A DNA stretch of 5,440 bases, from positions 1 to 5,440 of the forward strand of contig JAAZME010000217.1 of the NCBI GenBank assembly GCA_012798975.1. The letters are read 5' to 3'. Below the pieces are notes generated by a model that did no database searches, was not told where the DNA came from, and was given only the letters and a program-made list of their open reading frames with translations. The stretch's first letter is position 1; every line of letters begins with the position of its first letter. This DNA comes from Gallicola sp. (lineage in GTDB: Bacteria; Bacillota; Clostridia; Tissierellales; Peptoniphilaceae). Positions 1-5,440 of this stretch are shown here, piece by piece. Both the position numbers and the translations under genes were made by a program.

Positions 1-747
1 AAAGCCAGAGAAATCGGATTAAGCACAGCAAAGTTTCACAATGCTTCCGGTCTTCCCATTGGAAACACGGAAAACACTATGAGTACGGCAGAACTTTTTA
101 AAATGACAGTGCACTTATTAGATCATTATCCAAGGGTTTTAGAAATCTCCAACACAAATACTTTAGTGCAGCCGAAACGGAACTTCAGCGAGCCTTCAAC
201 AGTACCTTTTATCGGCACAATTGCCGGGGTAGACGGTTTGAAAACAGGGACAACAGACAAAGCCGGGAACTGTTTGATTACAACCCTTAAAGGGGCTGGA
301 AATCAAGGAAAAGAAGAGTTTCGCACCATAGGAATATCTATGGGAGCTAAAGATAAACAGATCCGAAACGACAGTATGCGAGAACTTCTGTATTTTGTTC
401 AAAACAATTTTGCTGTAACACAAATAGTAGATTCAGAGAAGGTGTATGATACGGTAGAATTAAGTTCTTCTAAAGCGGGAGAGATACAAATCTATCCTTC
501 TGAAGAATTGAAAATGATCATCAATAAAGATAAAGGTGTAAGCTATAAGGCAGAGCTTTTGGACGTAAAAGCTCCTTTGAAAAAAGGCGATAAAGTAGGC
601 GAGCTTCTAGTTGAACCGGGTGGAAATGCTATCCGGAAAATAGATCTTATTGTAAAAGAAGATTATGAAGCTGCGGACCCGGGAACCAGAGTTCTTCGAT
701 CTACCCAAAGTATGTTTTCTCTTTTTAAAAGCATGCTTTATTTTTAA
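1..747 (+). CDS. dacA: D-alanyl-D-alanine carboxypeptidase (DacA/PBP5 type), 5'-truncated by the window edge
   Basis: The reading frame is open from base 1, so this is the last 248 residues of a longer protein; the ATG at 79 is internal. Family knowledge: these low-molecular-weight penicillin-binding proteins remove the terminal D-Ala from peptidoglycan pentapeptides outside the cell. Seen here: an N-A-S-G-L-P stretch near the left edge typical of peptidase S11 proteins, then the KTG triad motif in GLKTGTTDKAG (K-T-G at 241-249), which lines the active site. From about base 415 follows a beta-rich segment matching the PBP5 C-terminal domain (KAPLKKGDKVGEL). The protein ends in a short amphipathic stretch with Phe, Leu, Met and Lys (SLFKSMLYF), as expected of a peripheral membrane anchor. 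The SxxK and SxN motifs and the signal peptide must lie upstream of the window. The family call is firm; the choice between dacA and a paralogue such as dacF is less certain. A terminator-like hairpin follows 17 bases after the stop codon. Confidence 0.9.
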   Translation, partial: KAREIGLSTAKFHNASGLPIGNTENTMSTAELFKMTVHLLDHYPRVLEISNTNTLVQPKRNFSEPSTVPFIGTIAGVDGLKTGTTDKAGNCLITTLKGAGNQGKEEFRTIGISMGAKDKQIRNDSMRELLYFVQNNFAVTQIVDSEKVYDTVELSSSKAGEIQIYPSEELKMIINKDKGVSYKAELLDVKAPLKKGDKVGELLVEPGGNAIRKIDLIVKEDYEAADPGTRVLRSTQSMFSLFKSMLYF

Positions 748-764
748 AATAAAAGGATAAAGAT

Positions 765-807
765 GACGAATGGAAATTACGGTTTTCATTCGTCTCCTTT
801 TCTTCTT
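765..807 (+). terminator. Probable intrinsic terminator of the carboxypeptidase gene
   Basis: A 12-bp stem pairs 765-776 with 783-794 (one G-T wobble) around a 6-nt loop. It is followed by a pyrimidine-rich tail (795-807) in which the T run is broken by C. The stem is stable but the tail is not a clean U tract, so termination may be partial. The tRNA gene starts only 18 bases after the stem with no convincing promoter between, which fits some readthrough. Confidence 0.6.
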
Positions 808-812
808 CCTAC

Positions 813-888
813 GCCCCTATAATTAAGCAGGATATAATACTCCCCTCCTAAGGGAGATTCGCTGGTTCGAGTCCGGCTGGGGGTGCCA
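813..888 (+). tRNA. tRNA-Arg, anticodon CCT (reads AGG)
   Basis: All four arms fold by hand in 76 nt. The acceptor stem pairs 813-819 with 878-884 (7 bp, with G-T wobbles at 1-72 and 6-67). Bases 8-9 are TA. The D stem is ATTA/TAAT (822-825 with 835-838) with a loop containing GG. The anticodon stem is CTCCC/GGGAG (840-844 with 852-856) around the loop CTCCTAA, giving anticodon CCT at 847-849 flanked by T33 and A37. The variable loop has 4 nt. The T arm has GCTGG/CCGGC around TTCGAGT. G73 is followed by an encoded CCA (886-888). The D arm and anticodon loop resemble the bacterial tRNA-Arg(CCU) pattern known from E. coli argW. No clear promoter is visible in the 65 bases before it, so it may be processed from readthrough of the upstream gene or use a weak start near 745-750. 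Confidence 0.93.
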
Positions 889-906
889 AATATCTACATT
901 ATGTCT

Positions 907-945
907 AAGATAAGAGCTGAGAATTCTTTCAGCTCTTATTTTTTT
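907..945 (+). terminator. Strong intrinsic terminator after the tRNA gene
   Basis: A perfect 11-bp stem (910-920 with 929-939, ATAAGAGCTGA/TCAGCTCTTAT) closes an 8-nt loop. It can be extended by a G-T and two A-T pairs on the outside and runs into seven consecutive T residues (939-945). This is a textbook Rho-independent terminator, 18 bases after the tRNA CCA end. It separates the dacA-tRNA unit from the dlt operon. Confidence 0.92.
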
Positions 946-1025
946 GTCTAGAAAGAGGGGACAAAGGGCTGAATTTGAATGTATTAGAGGAAGATAATCA
1001 AGAAAAAAAGATCAGAGAGGGCTGT
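946..1025 (+). other. Non-coding spacer before the dlt promoter
   Basis: This purine-rich stretch lies between the tRNA terminator and the dlt promoter. I see no convincing gene on either strand. One short frame starting with TTG at 975 runs through the promoter to a stop at 1074-1076 (33 codons), but it is best explained as chance in AT-rich DNA. Confidence 0.6.
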
Positions 1026-1054
1026 TTGCTATATATTTATAATTTCTTTATAAT
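1026..1054 (+). promoter_or_regulatory. Sigma-A promoter of the dlt operon
   Basis: The -35 box TTGCTA (1026-1031) matches TTGACA at four of six bases. A 17-bp spacer separates it from a perfect -10 box TATAAT (1049-1054). Transcription would start near 1061, giving a leader of about 110 nt before dltA. A second TATAAT at 1038-1043 lacks a -35 box at the right distance. No other promoter is apparent inside the operon, where gaps are 12 bases or less. Confidence 0.82.
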
Positions 1055-1101
1055 TATTATCTATACTGTTATTTAAACAAGTATTATTTTTATTATAGAA
1101 A

Positions 1102-1129
1102 TTAAGTCCTATAGTCTTATAGGGATTAA
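1102..1129 (+). promoter_or_regulatory. Imperfect palindrome in the dlt leader, possible operator or RNA hairpin
   Basis: Two 12-base arms (1102-1113 and 1118-1129) flank a 4-base centre, GTCT. The inner CCTATA/TATAGG is perfect, followed outwards by one G-T wobble, one mismatch and four A-T pairs. It lies about 48 bases after the -10 box and 41 bases before the dltA start. It could bind a repressor downstream of the promoter or form an mRNA hairpin. It is not followed by a proper U tract, so attenuation by intrinsic termination is unlikely. The function is unknown. Confidence 0.45.
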
Positions 1130-1170
1130 GATTTTATGAATAAAACAGGATAGAAGCCGGAGGAGTTGCC

Positions 1171-2640
1171 ATGATATTAGAACATATTAAAAAATACGCA
1201 AAAGATAATCGTGTATTTTATAAATATAAAGACAAAGATTATTCTTATAAAGAATTAGACGAAGATTCCGATCGTATTGCTTCTTATTTGAAAAGAGTTT
1301 TAGGAGAGGATAAGAGACCTATTGTGGTTTACGGTCACAAAGATCCCCTGATGATAGCTGTGTTTTTGGGCTGTGTAAAATCCGGTAGGTCTTATTGTCC
1401 AGTAGACAGCAGCACACCTCGAGATCGTGTATTAAAAATCATCGATAAGGTGGGTTCCGAAATTGTCTTTACGATCGATAGTCTTCCTGTGGAGAAGGCT
1501 GTGGGACTTGAAGAGATCAAGGAGATTGTATCTTTCGAAAAAAAGACAGTAAGCTCCTCTGATTATGTGAAAGAGGAAGATCTTTATTATATTATTTTCA
1601 CATCAGGGAGTACTGGAGAACCGAAAGGCGTGATGATCCGGCTTAAAAATGTAGAAGCCTTTACGAGATGGATTATAGATATCGGAAAAACTGAAAGAGA
1701 CTCTGTTATCTTGAATCAAGCGCCCTTCTCTTTTGACTTGTCGGTTATGGACTTATATATGGCTTTAGGCAGCGGTTCGATTCTCTATGTTTTAGACAAA
1801 GAGTCACAGTCTGATTATCCAGTTCTTATGGAAGAGTTGAAGAAATCGAAGGCAAATATATGGGTATCAACTCCTTCTTTCGCGGATTTGTGTCTTGCAG
1901 AAAGGAACTTTCAAGAGGACCTTTTGCCGAATCTCCATACATTTTTATTTTGCGGCGAGATTCTTACAAATAAAACAGCGAAAAAACTTAAAAAGAGATT
2001 TCCCAAGGCTAGAATTATAAATACATACGGACCGACAGAATCTACTGTTTGTGTCACTTCTATAGAAATTACAGAAGATATTATCGAACACTTCAATCCT
2101 CTACCTATCGGAAAGCCAAAACCCGGCACGATTCTAAAGATTATGAAAGAAGCTAAGGAAGAAAAAGGTGAGATCATGATCCTTGGAGATACGGTAGGTC
2201 TCGGCTATTATAAATCGGAGGAATTGACAGGGAAAGTTTTTGGGAAAGAGAAGGACAGCGGACTTCCTTTTTATTTGACGGGCGATATTGGTTTTCAAAA
2301 AGAGGGTTACTATTTCTGCGGCGGGAGAATCGACGATCAAATCAAAATGCATGGATATCGTATTGAGCTGTCGGATATCGAAAAAAACATGGACCGCTTA
2401 GAAGAAATAGAAAAGTCTTGTGTCATTCCTTTTTGGAACAAAGGAAAAGTCCAAAGGCTTACAGCCTTTATCGTATACAAAGGCTCCATAAAAGATGAAA
2501 ACAAGCGGACTCTAAAACTGAAAGAATTATTGGGCGAATACCTGCAAAAATATATGATTCCCCAGCGTTTTGTATACATAGATGCGCTGCCTATAAATAG
2601 AAATGGAAAAATAGACCGCAAGCAGTTAATGGAGTATTAA
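1171..2640 (+). CDS. dltA: D-alanine--D-alanyl carrier protein ligase DltA
   Basis: DltA is the cytoplasmic adenylate-forming enzyme that activates D-alanine as D-Ala-AMP and transfers it to the phosphopantetheine thiol of DltC. The 489 residues match the usual family length of about 500. Motifs run in order: the P-loop FTSGSTGEPKG at 143-153; FLFCGE at 258-263, whose Cys261 corresponds to the cysteine that helps select D-alanine in Bacillus DltA; TYGPTE at 285-290; LTGD at 369-372, with the ribose-binding Asp; GRIDDQIKMHGYRIEL at 385-400, the hinge to the mobile C-terminal lid; and NRNGKIDRK at 477-485, with catalytic Lys480. All key residues are present. The start is fixed by GGAGGAG at 1159-1165, five bases before the ATG. 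It is the first gene of the operon and stops one base before dltB. Confidence 0.97.
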   Translation: MILEHIKKYAKDNRVFYKYKDKDYSYKELDEDSDRIASYLKRVLGEDKRPIVVYGHKDPLMIAVFLGCVKSGRSYCPVDSSTPRDRVLKIIDKVGSEIVFTIDSLPVEKAVGLEEIKEIVSFEKKTVSSSDYVKEEDLYYIIFTSGSTGEPKGVMIRLKNVEAFTRWIIDIGKTERDSVILNQAPFSFDLSVMDLYMALGSGSILYVLDKESQSDYPVLMEELKKSKANIWVSTPSFADLCLAERNFQEDLLPNLHTFLFCGEILTNKTAKKLKKRFPKARIINTYGPTESTVCVTSIEITEDIIEHFNPLPIGKPKPGTILKIMKEAKEEKGEIMILGDTVGLGYYKSEELTGKVFGKEKDSGLPFYLTGDIGFQKEGYYFCGGRIDDQIKMHGYRIELSDIEKNMDRLEEIEKSCVIPFWNKGKVQRLTAFIVYKGSIKDENKRTLKLKELLGEYLQKYMIPQRFVYIDALPINRNGKIDRKQLMEY

Positions 2641-2641
2641 G

Positions 2642-3805
2642 ATGAATTATTTTGAAGGTATTGATTTTTTCTTTCTTCTTTTTGGAATCCTGGCAGTCTC
2701 GTTGATACTAGGTTTTTTAGGGGAGAAACAGCGTTCCTGGATTACGATGACATCCATTGTTTTTGTGGTATTGATCTATAGCAGAAATATGAATCAGCTT
2801 TTTCTATTAATCATGTATTTGATAGTGCAGTGGATCAATATAAAGTCTTATGCGGTCTTGCGGAAAAAATATAAAAGAAATAAATTTTATTATTATTCAT
2901 CGCTTTTTATTGCGATACTCCCTCTCTTTTTAAATAAGATCTCTGGACCTCTTGATATGGAGTTGTATAGTTTCTTGGGGATTTCCTATATCAGTTTTAA
3001 GACGATACAGATCGTCATAGAAATCTACGATGGTTTGATAAAGAAAGTAGAATTCCGGAACTTTCTTCCCTTTATGATCTTTTTTCCGGCAATGAGTTCT
3101 GGTCCTATTGACCGGTACAGGAGATTTAGAGAAGATGCACAACGCTACAAGCCTCCAAGGGAATATGCAGATCTTTTAGGGAATGGAATTTTTAGAATCA
3201 TTTTAGGATATACATACAAATTTATCATTTCTTATATCTTGTATGAAAAGCTTCAGCTGTATGCCGTAGGCTTTGAACTGACAGATGTACTGGGTTATAT
3301 GTATTTGTATGGTTTTTATTTGTTTTTTGATTTTGCAGGTTATAGTTTGATGGCGGTAGGCGCTTCAAATATTATGGGAATCCAAACTCCGATGAACTTT
3401 AATATGCCCTTTATAAGTGTAGATATTAAAGATTTTTGGAATCGCTGGCATATATCTCTTTCCCACTGGTTTAGAGATTTTGTGTTTTCAAGAATTGTAA
3501 AAAATATTATGAAAAAAAGAGTTTTAAAGTCGATGATCGCGATTGCCTTTCTCTCTTATATTATAAATATGTTTGTTATGGGAGCCTGGCATGGGCTTAC
3601 GGCAAGTTATCTTTTGTACGGTTTATTTCATGGAGTGTTATTAGCAGTAAATGATCTTTATGAAAAGAAGTTTACGTTTTATGAAAAAATCAAAGACCGC
3701 CTTGCTTATAAAATATTGAGCTGGTTTGTTACCTTTCATTTGGTAATGTTTAGTTTTTTGATTTTTTCGGGAAGATTTTTAGAAGTAGTGAAGCATTATA
3801 TATAA
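2642..3805 (+). CDS. dltB: D-alanyl transfer membrane protein DltB (MBOAT acyltransferase)
   Basis: DltB is the polytopic membrane O-acyltransferase that takes D-alanine from DltC at the inner face and passes it outwards for teichoic acid modification. The 387 residues are mostly hydrophobic, with many membrane segments (the family has about 11), for example near residues 8-25, 35-65 and 82-96. The MBOAT core is clear: WNRWHISLSHWFRDF contains His270, and MGAWHG contains His317. The 47-residue spacing between them equals that of the conserved pair His289/His336 described for Streptococcus DltB, the latter being the catalytic histidine. The start lies one base after the dltA stop, with GGAG at 2631-2634 inside the dltA end, so translation is probably coupled. 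The length is slightly under that of characterised homologues (about 380-415), with no sign of truncation. Confidence 0.95.
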   Translation: MNYFEGIDFFFLLFGILAVSLILGFLGEKQRSWITMTSIVFVVLIYSRNMNQLFLLIMYLIVQWINIKSYAVLRKKYKRNKFYYYSSLFIAILPLFLNKISGPLDMELYSFLGISYISFKTIQIVIEIYDGLIKKVEFRNFLPFMIFFPAMSSGPIDRYRRFREDAQRYKPPREYADLLGNGIFRIILGYTYKFIISYILYEKLQLYAVGFELTDVLGYMYLYGFYLFFDFAGYSLMAVGASNIMGIQTPMNFNMPFISVDIKDFWNRWHISLSHWFRDFVFSRIVKNIMKKRVLKSMIAIAFLSYIINMFVMGAWHGLTASYLLYGLFHGVLLAVNDLYEKKFTFYEKIKDRLAYKILSWFVTFHLVMFSFLIFSGRFLEVVKHYI

Positions 3806-3817
3806 CAGGAGGATTTT

Positions 3818-4057
3818 ATGGAAGAAAAAGTAATGGATATATTAGTAGATATTACAGGGGAAGAAAGCCTGAGAGAAAATCTTGATACAAATGTTTTTGA
3901 ACTAGGTTTATTGGATTCCTTAGGAGTTGTGAATCTGATCGTGGAGTTAGAGGATGAATTAGATGTAATTATTTCTCCAACGGAAGTAGCAAGAGAAGAT
4001 TTTGATACGCCAAGAAAAATAGTCGAAGTAGTAAAAAATAAATTAGAAGATGAATAA
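3818..4057 (+). CDS. dltC: D-alanyl carrier protein DltC
   Basis: DltC is the small acidic acyl-carrier-like protein that carries D-alanine as a thioester from DltA to DltB. The 79 residues match the family length of about 78-80. The phosphopantetheine attachment motif is LLDSLG at 31-36, with Ser34 as the modified residue. Glu and Asp are abundant, as expected for a four-helix carrier. The start is supported by a perfect AGGAGG at 3807-3812, five bases before the ATG and the strongest ribosome site in the operon, suiting a protein needed in excess over its partners. The gap after dltB is 12 bases. The 3' end overlaps dltD by 8 bases. Confidence 0.96.
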   Translation: MEEKVMDILVDITGEESLRENLDTNVFELGLLDSLGVVNLIVELEDELDVIISPTEVAREDFDTPRKIVEVVKNKLEDE

Positions 4058-5219
4058 ACTTATTGGATTTGGGATTACGATTATTCTCTTAGTGCTTACT
4101 TTTTTTGGCGCTGATCGCTATTTCGATTCTAAAATAGACCACACTCCAATGTCTTTTATGAGAACGTATCTTAGCGATCGGAAGTTTGGGAACAGTTATC
4201 TTTTAAGACATCTTGCAGGAGAAAATACGATAACAGTTTTAGGCTCCAGCGAACTGAATTCCGATGAAGATACTCCATACTATCCCTTCAAATGCTTTCG
4301 CTCAGAGGAGCTGAACACCTTAAGAATAGGAAGAGGAGGCTGCCAGTCTTTAGTCCATGCAGGTGTAATCGCGGCGATGGGGGAGAAACTGGAGGATAAA
4401 AAGGTAATGCTTATCATTTCGCCTCAATGGTTCACGAAAGAGGGGATTCAAAAGGAAGCGGCAGCTGCTTTTATTACACCGGACATCTTTGAAGAGGTTT
4501 TAAGAAATAAAAAGATCTCTGATGAGTCAAAAGATATATTTGCGAAAAGAACCTTGTCGCTTTTTGTAGGATCTGAAAAGACAAAGAAAACATATGATAC
4601 TTTAAAATCTATTTACGACAGCTATCAGAAAAAAGGGATAAAAGATAAAATTTTGTTAACAGCAGAAAATTACAAATCCCAGTGGCATTATAAAAAGAAT
4701 ATGCTCGAAGAACTTCAGAAAAAAGACACCTCAGGTTATAAAGCAGTGGAAACGAATCCAAAACTTCCAAAGAAAGAGACGATGCTGGAAGAAGCAGGCA
4801 GAAGAGCGAAAGAAAAGGGTTCAAACAATATGTTTGAAGTTGAAGACGGGTATTTTAATGAATATATGAAATCAAAGCTGATATCCCTTAAAAACTCTCA
4901 AAACGATGTGGACTACAGCGAATCTGCGGAATACGACGATCTGCTTTTGTTTATAAAAATAGCAAAAGAACAGAATCTTAATCTTAAACTCATTTCGATG
5001 CCTCTTCATGGAAAATGGAGCGATTATACCGGATTTTCGAAAGAAAAGAGAAAGACGTACTACGATAATATAAGAAAACTAGCAAAAGAAGAGAACTTAG
5101 AACTCATAGATTATTCGGATCATGAGTACGATCCTTATTTTTTAAAAGATATTATGCATATAGGCGAGAAGGGGTGGGTGTATATCGATGAAGAAATTCA
5201 AAAATTCCATAATCAATAG
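4050..5219 (+). CDS. dltD: D-alanyl transfer protein DltD
   Basis: DltD is a membrane-anchored protein with an SGNH/GDSL-hydrolase-like fold acting outside the cell; it is needed for the last step, placing D-alanine on lipoteichoic acid. Residues about 4-20 form a single N-terminal membrane helix (signal anchor), followed by an extracellular domain. The nucleophile block is VLGSSELNS, with Ser67 the likely catalytic serine by alignment to the GDS motif (Ser66 is adjacent). The block DIMHIGEKGW near the C terminus supplies Asp367 and His370, completing the triad. The middle region (about 150-290) is Lys/Glu-rich and helical. The 389 residues are a little shorter than the usual 400-425. The ATG at 4050 overlaps the dltC end by 8 bases and has only a weak upstream ribosome site, so translational coupling to dltC is likely. 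Its own end overlaps dltX by 32 bases in another frame. Confidence 0.95.
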   Translation: MNKLIGFGITIILLVLTFFGADRYFDSKIDHTPMSFMRTYLSDRKFGNSYLLRHLAGENTITVLGSSELNSDEDTPYYPFKCFRSEELNTLRIGRGGCQSLVHAGVIAAMGEKLEDKKVMLIISPQWFTKEGIQKEAAAAFITPDIFEEVLRNKKISDESKDIFAKRTLSLFVGSEKTKKTYDTLKSIYDSYQKKGIKDKILLTAENYKSQWHYKKNMLEELQKKDTSGYKAVETNPKLPKKETMLEEAGRRAKEKGSNNMFEVEDGYFNEYMKSKLISLKNSQNDVDYSESAEYDDLLLFIKIAKEQNLNLKLISMPLHGKWSDYTGFSKEKRKTYYDNIRKLAKEENLELIDYSDHEYDPYFLKDIMHIGEKGWVYIDEEIQKFHNQ

Positions 5220-5340
5220 TATAGCTGAAATAATAGGATCTTCTCTGATTATGTACCTTGCAATTATGGCGATTGTCCTATACTGGCTGCTCCAAAGCGA
5301 TGTCAGCCAGGCACCAGAGTTTATTTACAGCAATTTCTAA
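5188..5340 (+). CDS. dltX: DltX, small membrane peptide of teichoic acid D-alanylation
   Basis: This 50-residue protein is easily missed because of its size. It starts MKKFKNSIINS, a basic cytoplasmic end, then has one membrane helix at about residues 15-35 (rich in Ile, Leu, Met, ending LYWLL). It ends QAPEFIYSNF, so by the positive-inside rule the C terminus lies outside. The last six residues match the DltX motif FxYxxF (Phe45, Tyr47, Phe50), and the length matches the known 45-55 residues. Family knowledge: DltX is required for D-alanylation, and its C-terminal Tyr is proposed to receive D-alanine from DltB and hand it to DltD for transfer to lipoteichoic acid. Position is unusual: dltX normally precedes dltA, but here it is the last gene, overlapping dltD by 32 bases in a different frame. 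A purine-rich AAGGGGTGGG (5169-5178) is a mediocre ribosome site, so coupling to dltD is likely. A terminator follows directly. Confidence 0.9.
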   Translation: MKKFKNSIINSIAEIIGSSLIMYLAIMAIVLYWLLQSDVSQAPEFIYSNF

Positions 5341-5341
5341 G

Positions 5342-5381
5342 AACAGCAGGGAAAAACAATTGATTTTCCTTGCTTGTTTTT
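5342..5381 (+). terminator. Intrinsic terminator of the dlt operon
   Basis: A 10-bp stem pairs 5346-5355 (GCAGGGAAAA) with 5364-5373 (TTTTCCTTGC, one G-T wobble) around an 8-nt loop. With one bulge it extends by AACA/TTGTT on the outside. Five T residues (5377-5381) follow. It begins one base after the dltX stop, which supports dltX as the true last gene of the operon. Confidence 0.82.
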
Positions 5382-5398
5382 GTGTATTATGATAAAAT
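5370..5398 (+). promoter_or_regulatory. Putative sigma-A promoter for the next transcription unit
   Basis: TTGCTT (5370-5375) and TAAAAT (5393-5398) are separated by 17 bases. The -35 box lies in the 3' arm of the dlt terminator, so the two elements share DNA. Transcription would start near 5404-5406, heading out of the window to the right. The boxes match consensus at four and five of six bases; the gene it would serve is not visible. Confidence 0.6.
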
Positions 5399-5403
5399 GC
5401 TTT

Positions 5404-5437
5404 TTGTCCTTGCTCTAGAAAAATCTAGGGCCGACAA
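5404..5437 (+). other. Hairpin at the predicted 5' end of the next transcript
   Basis: GCTCTAGA (5412-5419) pairs with TCTAGGGC (5424-5431) around AAAA, giving 8 bp with one G-T. An outer TTGTC/GACAA pair (5404-5408 with 5433-5437) extends it across a small internal loop. It starts at the expected transcription start of the promoter just upstream. It may be a structured mRNA leader or the beginning of a small RNA. No U tract is visible before the window ends, and I do not recognise a known RNA family. Confidence 0.45.
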
Positions 5438-5440
5438 GTC

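Noticed and set aside
79..747. ATG at 79 as the true start of a short protein
   Set aside because: The frame is open to the left edge and the residues encoded by bases 1-78 continue the carboxypeptidase family sequence, so the ATG is internal.
864..888. tRNA-Arg 3' end as an integration (att) site for a mobile element
   Set aside because: tRNA-Arg genes are common integration targets, but there is no integrase, no second copy of the tRNA 3' end in the window, and the following genes are a standard core-type operon.
1038..1043. Second TATAAT as an alternative dlt -10 box
   Set aside because: The sequence 17 bases upstream (1015-1020) is AGAGAG-like and bears no resemblance to a -35 box, whereas the 1049-1054 box has a good partner.
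1137..1154. A five-codon ATG frame in the dltA leader as a regulatory leader peptide
   Set aside because: It has no ribosome site upstream and no recognisable stalling or attenuation structure after it; such short frames are expected by chance.
1911..2621. Minus-strand open frames inside dltA
   Set aside because: They lie opposite a fully conserved adenylation-domain gene, have no matching ribosome sites or recognisable domains, and arise from the codon composition of the real gene.
3440..3592. An extra His (SHW, residue 276 region) in the DltB active-site loop as a novelty
   Set aside because: The conserved WH and GAWH histidines are intact with canonical spacing, and I cannot establish from one sequence that the neighbouring His is unusual in the family.
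5404..5437. The right-edge hairpin as an intrinsic terminator
   Set aside because: On the + strand no T run follows within the window, and on the - strand the stem is followed by A residues; it also starts at a predicted transcription start.

Overview
The window comes from a low-GC, Gram-positive (Bacillota) chromosome. The evidence is AT-rich codon use, purine-rich Shine-Dalgarno sites, consensus-like sigma-A promoters, hairpin-plus-U-tract terminators, a tRNA gene with an encoded CCA end, and above all a complete operon for D-alanylation of teichoic acids. I cannot place the genus from sequence alone. Nothing looks like a mobile element, CRISPR array or recent insertion.

Layout, all on the + strand: (1) 1-747, the 3' part of a D-alanyl-D-alanine carboxypeptidase gene (DacA/PBP5 type), followed by an imperfect terminator hairpin (765-807). 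(2) 813-888, a complete tRNA-Arg with anticodon CCT, followed by a strong terminator (907-945). (3) 946-1170, a non-coding stretch with a sigma-A promoter (1026-1054) and a roughly 110-nt dlt leader containing a 28-nt imperfect palindrome (1102-1129). (4) 1171-5340, five tightly packed genes, dltA-dltB-dltC-dltD-dltX. (5) 5342-5381, the operon terminator. Its 3' arm overlaps a second promoter (5370-5398), which starts a new transcript with a hairpin leader at the right edge.

How the genes work together: DltA activates D-alanine with ATP and loads it on the phosphopantetheine arm of DltC. DltB, a membrane MBOAT acyltransferase, moves the D-alanyl group across the membrane. DltD, a membrane-anchored SGNH-type hydrolase-fold protein, delivers it to lipoteichoic acid. 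DltX is a one-helix membrane peptide whose C-terminal FxYxxF motif carries the tyrosine proposed to relay D-alanine between DltB and DltD. The result is less negative cell-surface charge and resistance to cationic peptides. The upstream carboxypeptidase releases D-alanine from peptidoglycan stem peptides, so both units touch D-alanine metabolism at the envelope, although a terminator and a tRNA gene separate them.

The most interesting observation is the 50-codon dltX gene at 5188-5340. It is short and easily missed, it sits at the 3' end of the operon rather than in the usual place before dltA, and it overlaps the end of dltD in another reading frame.
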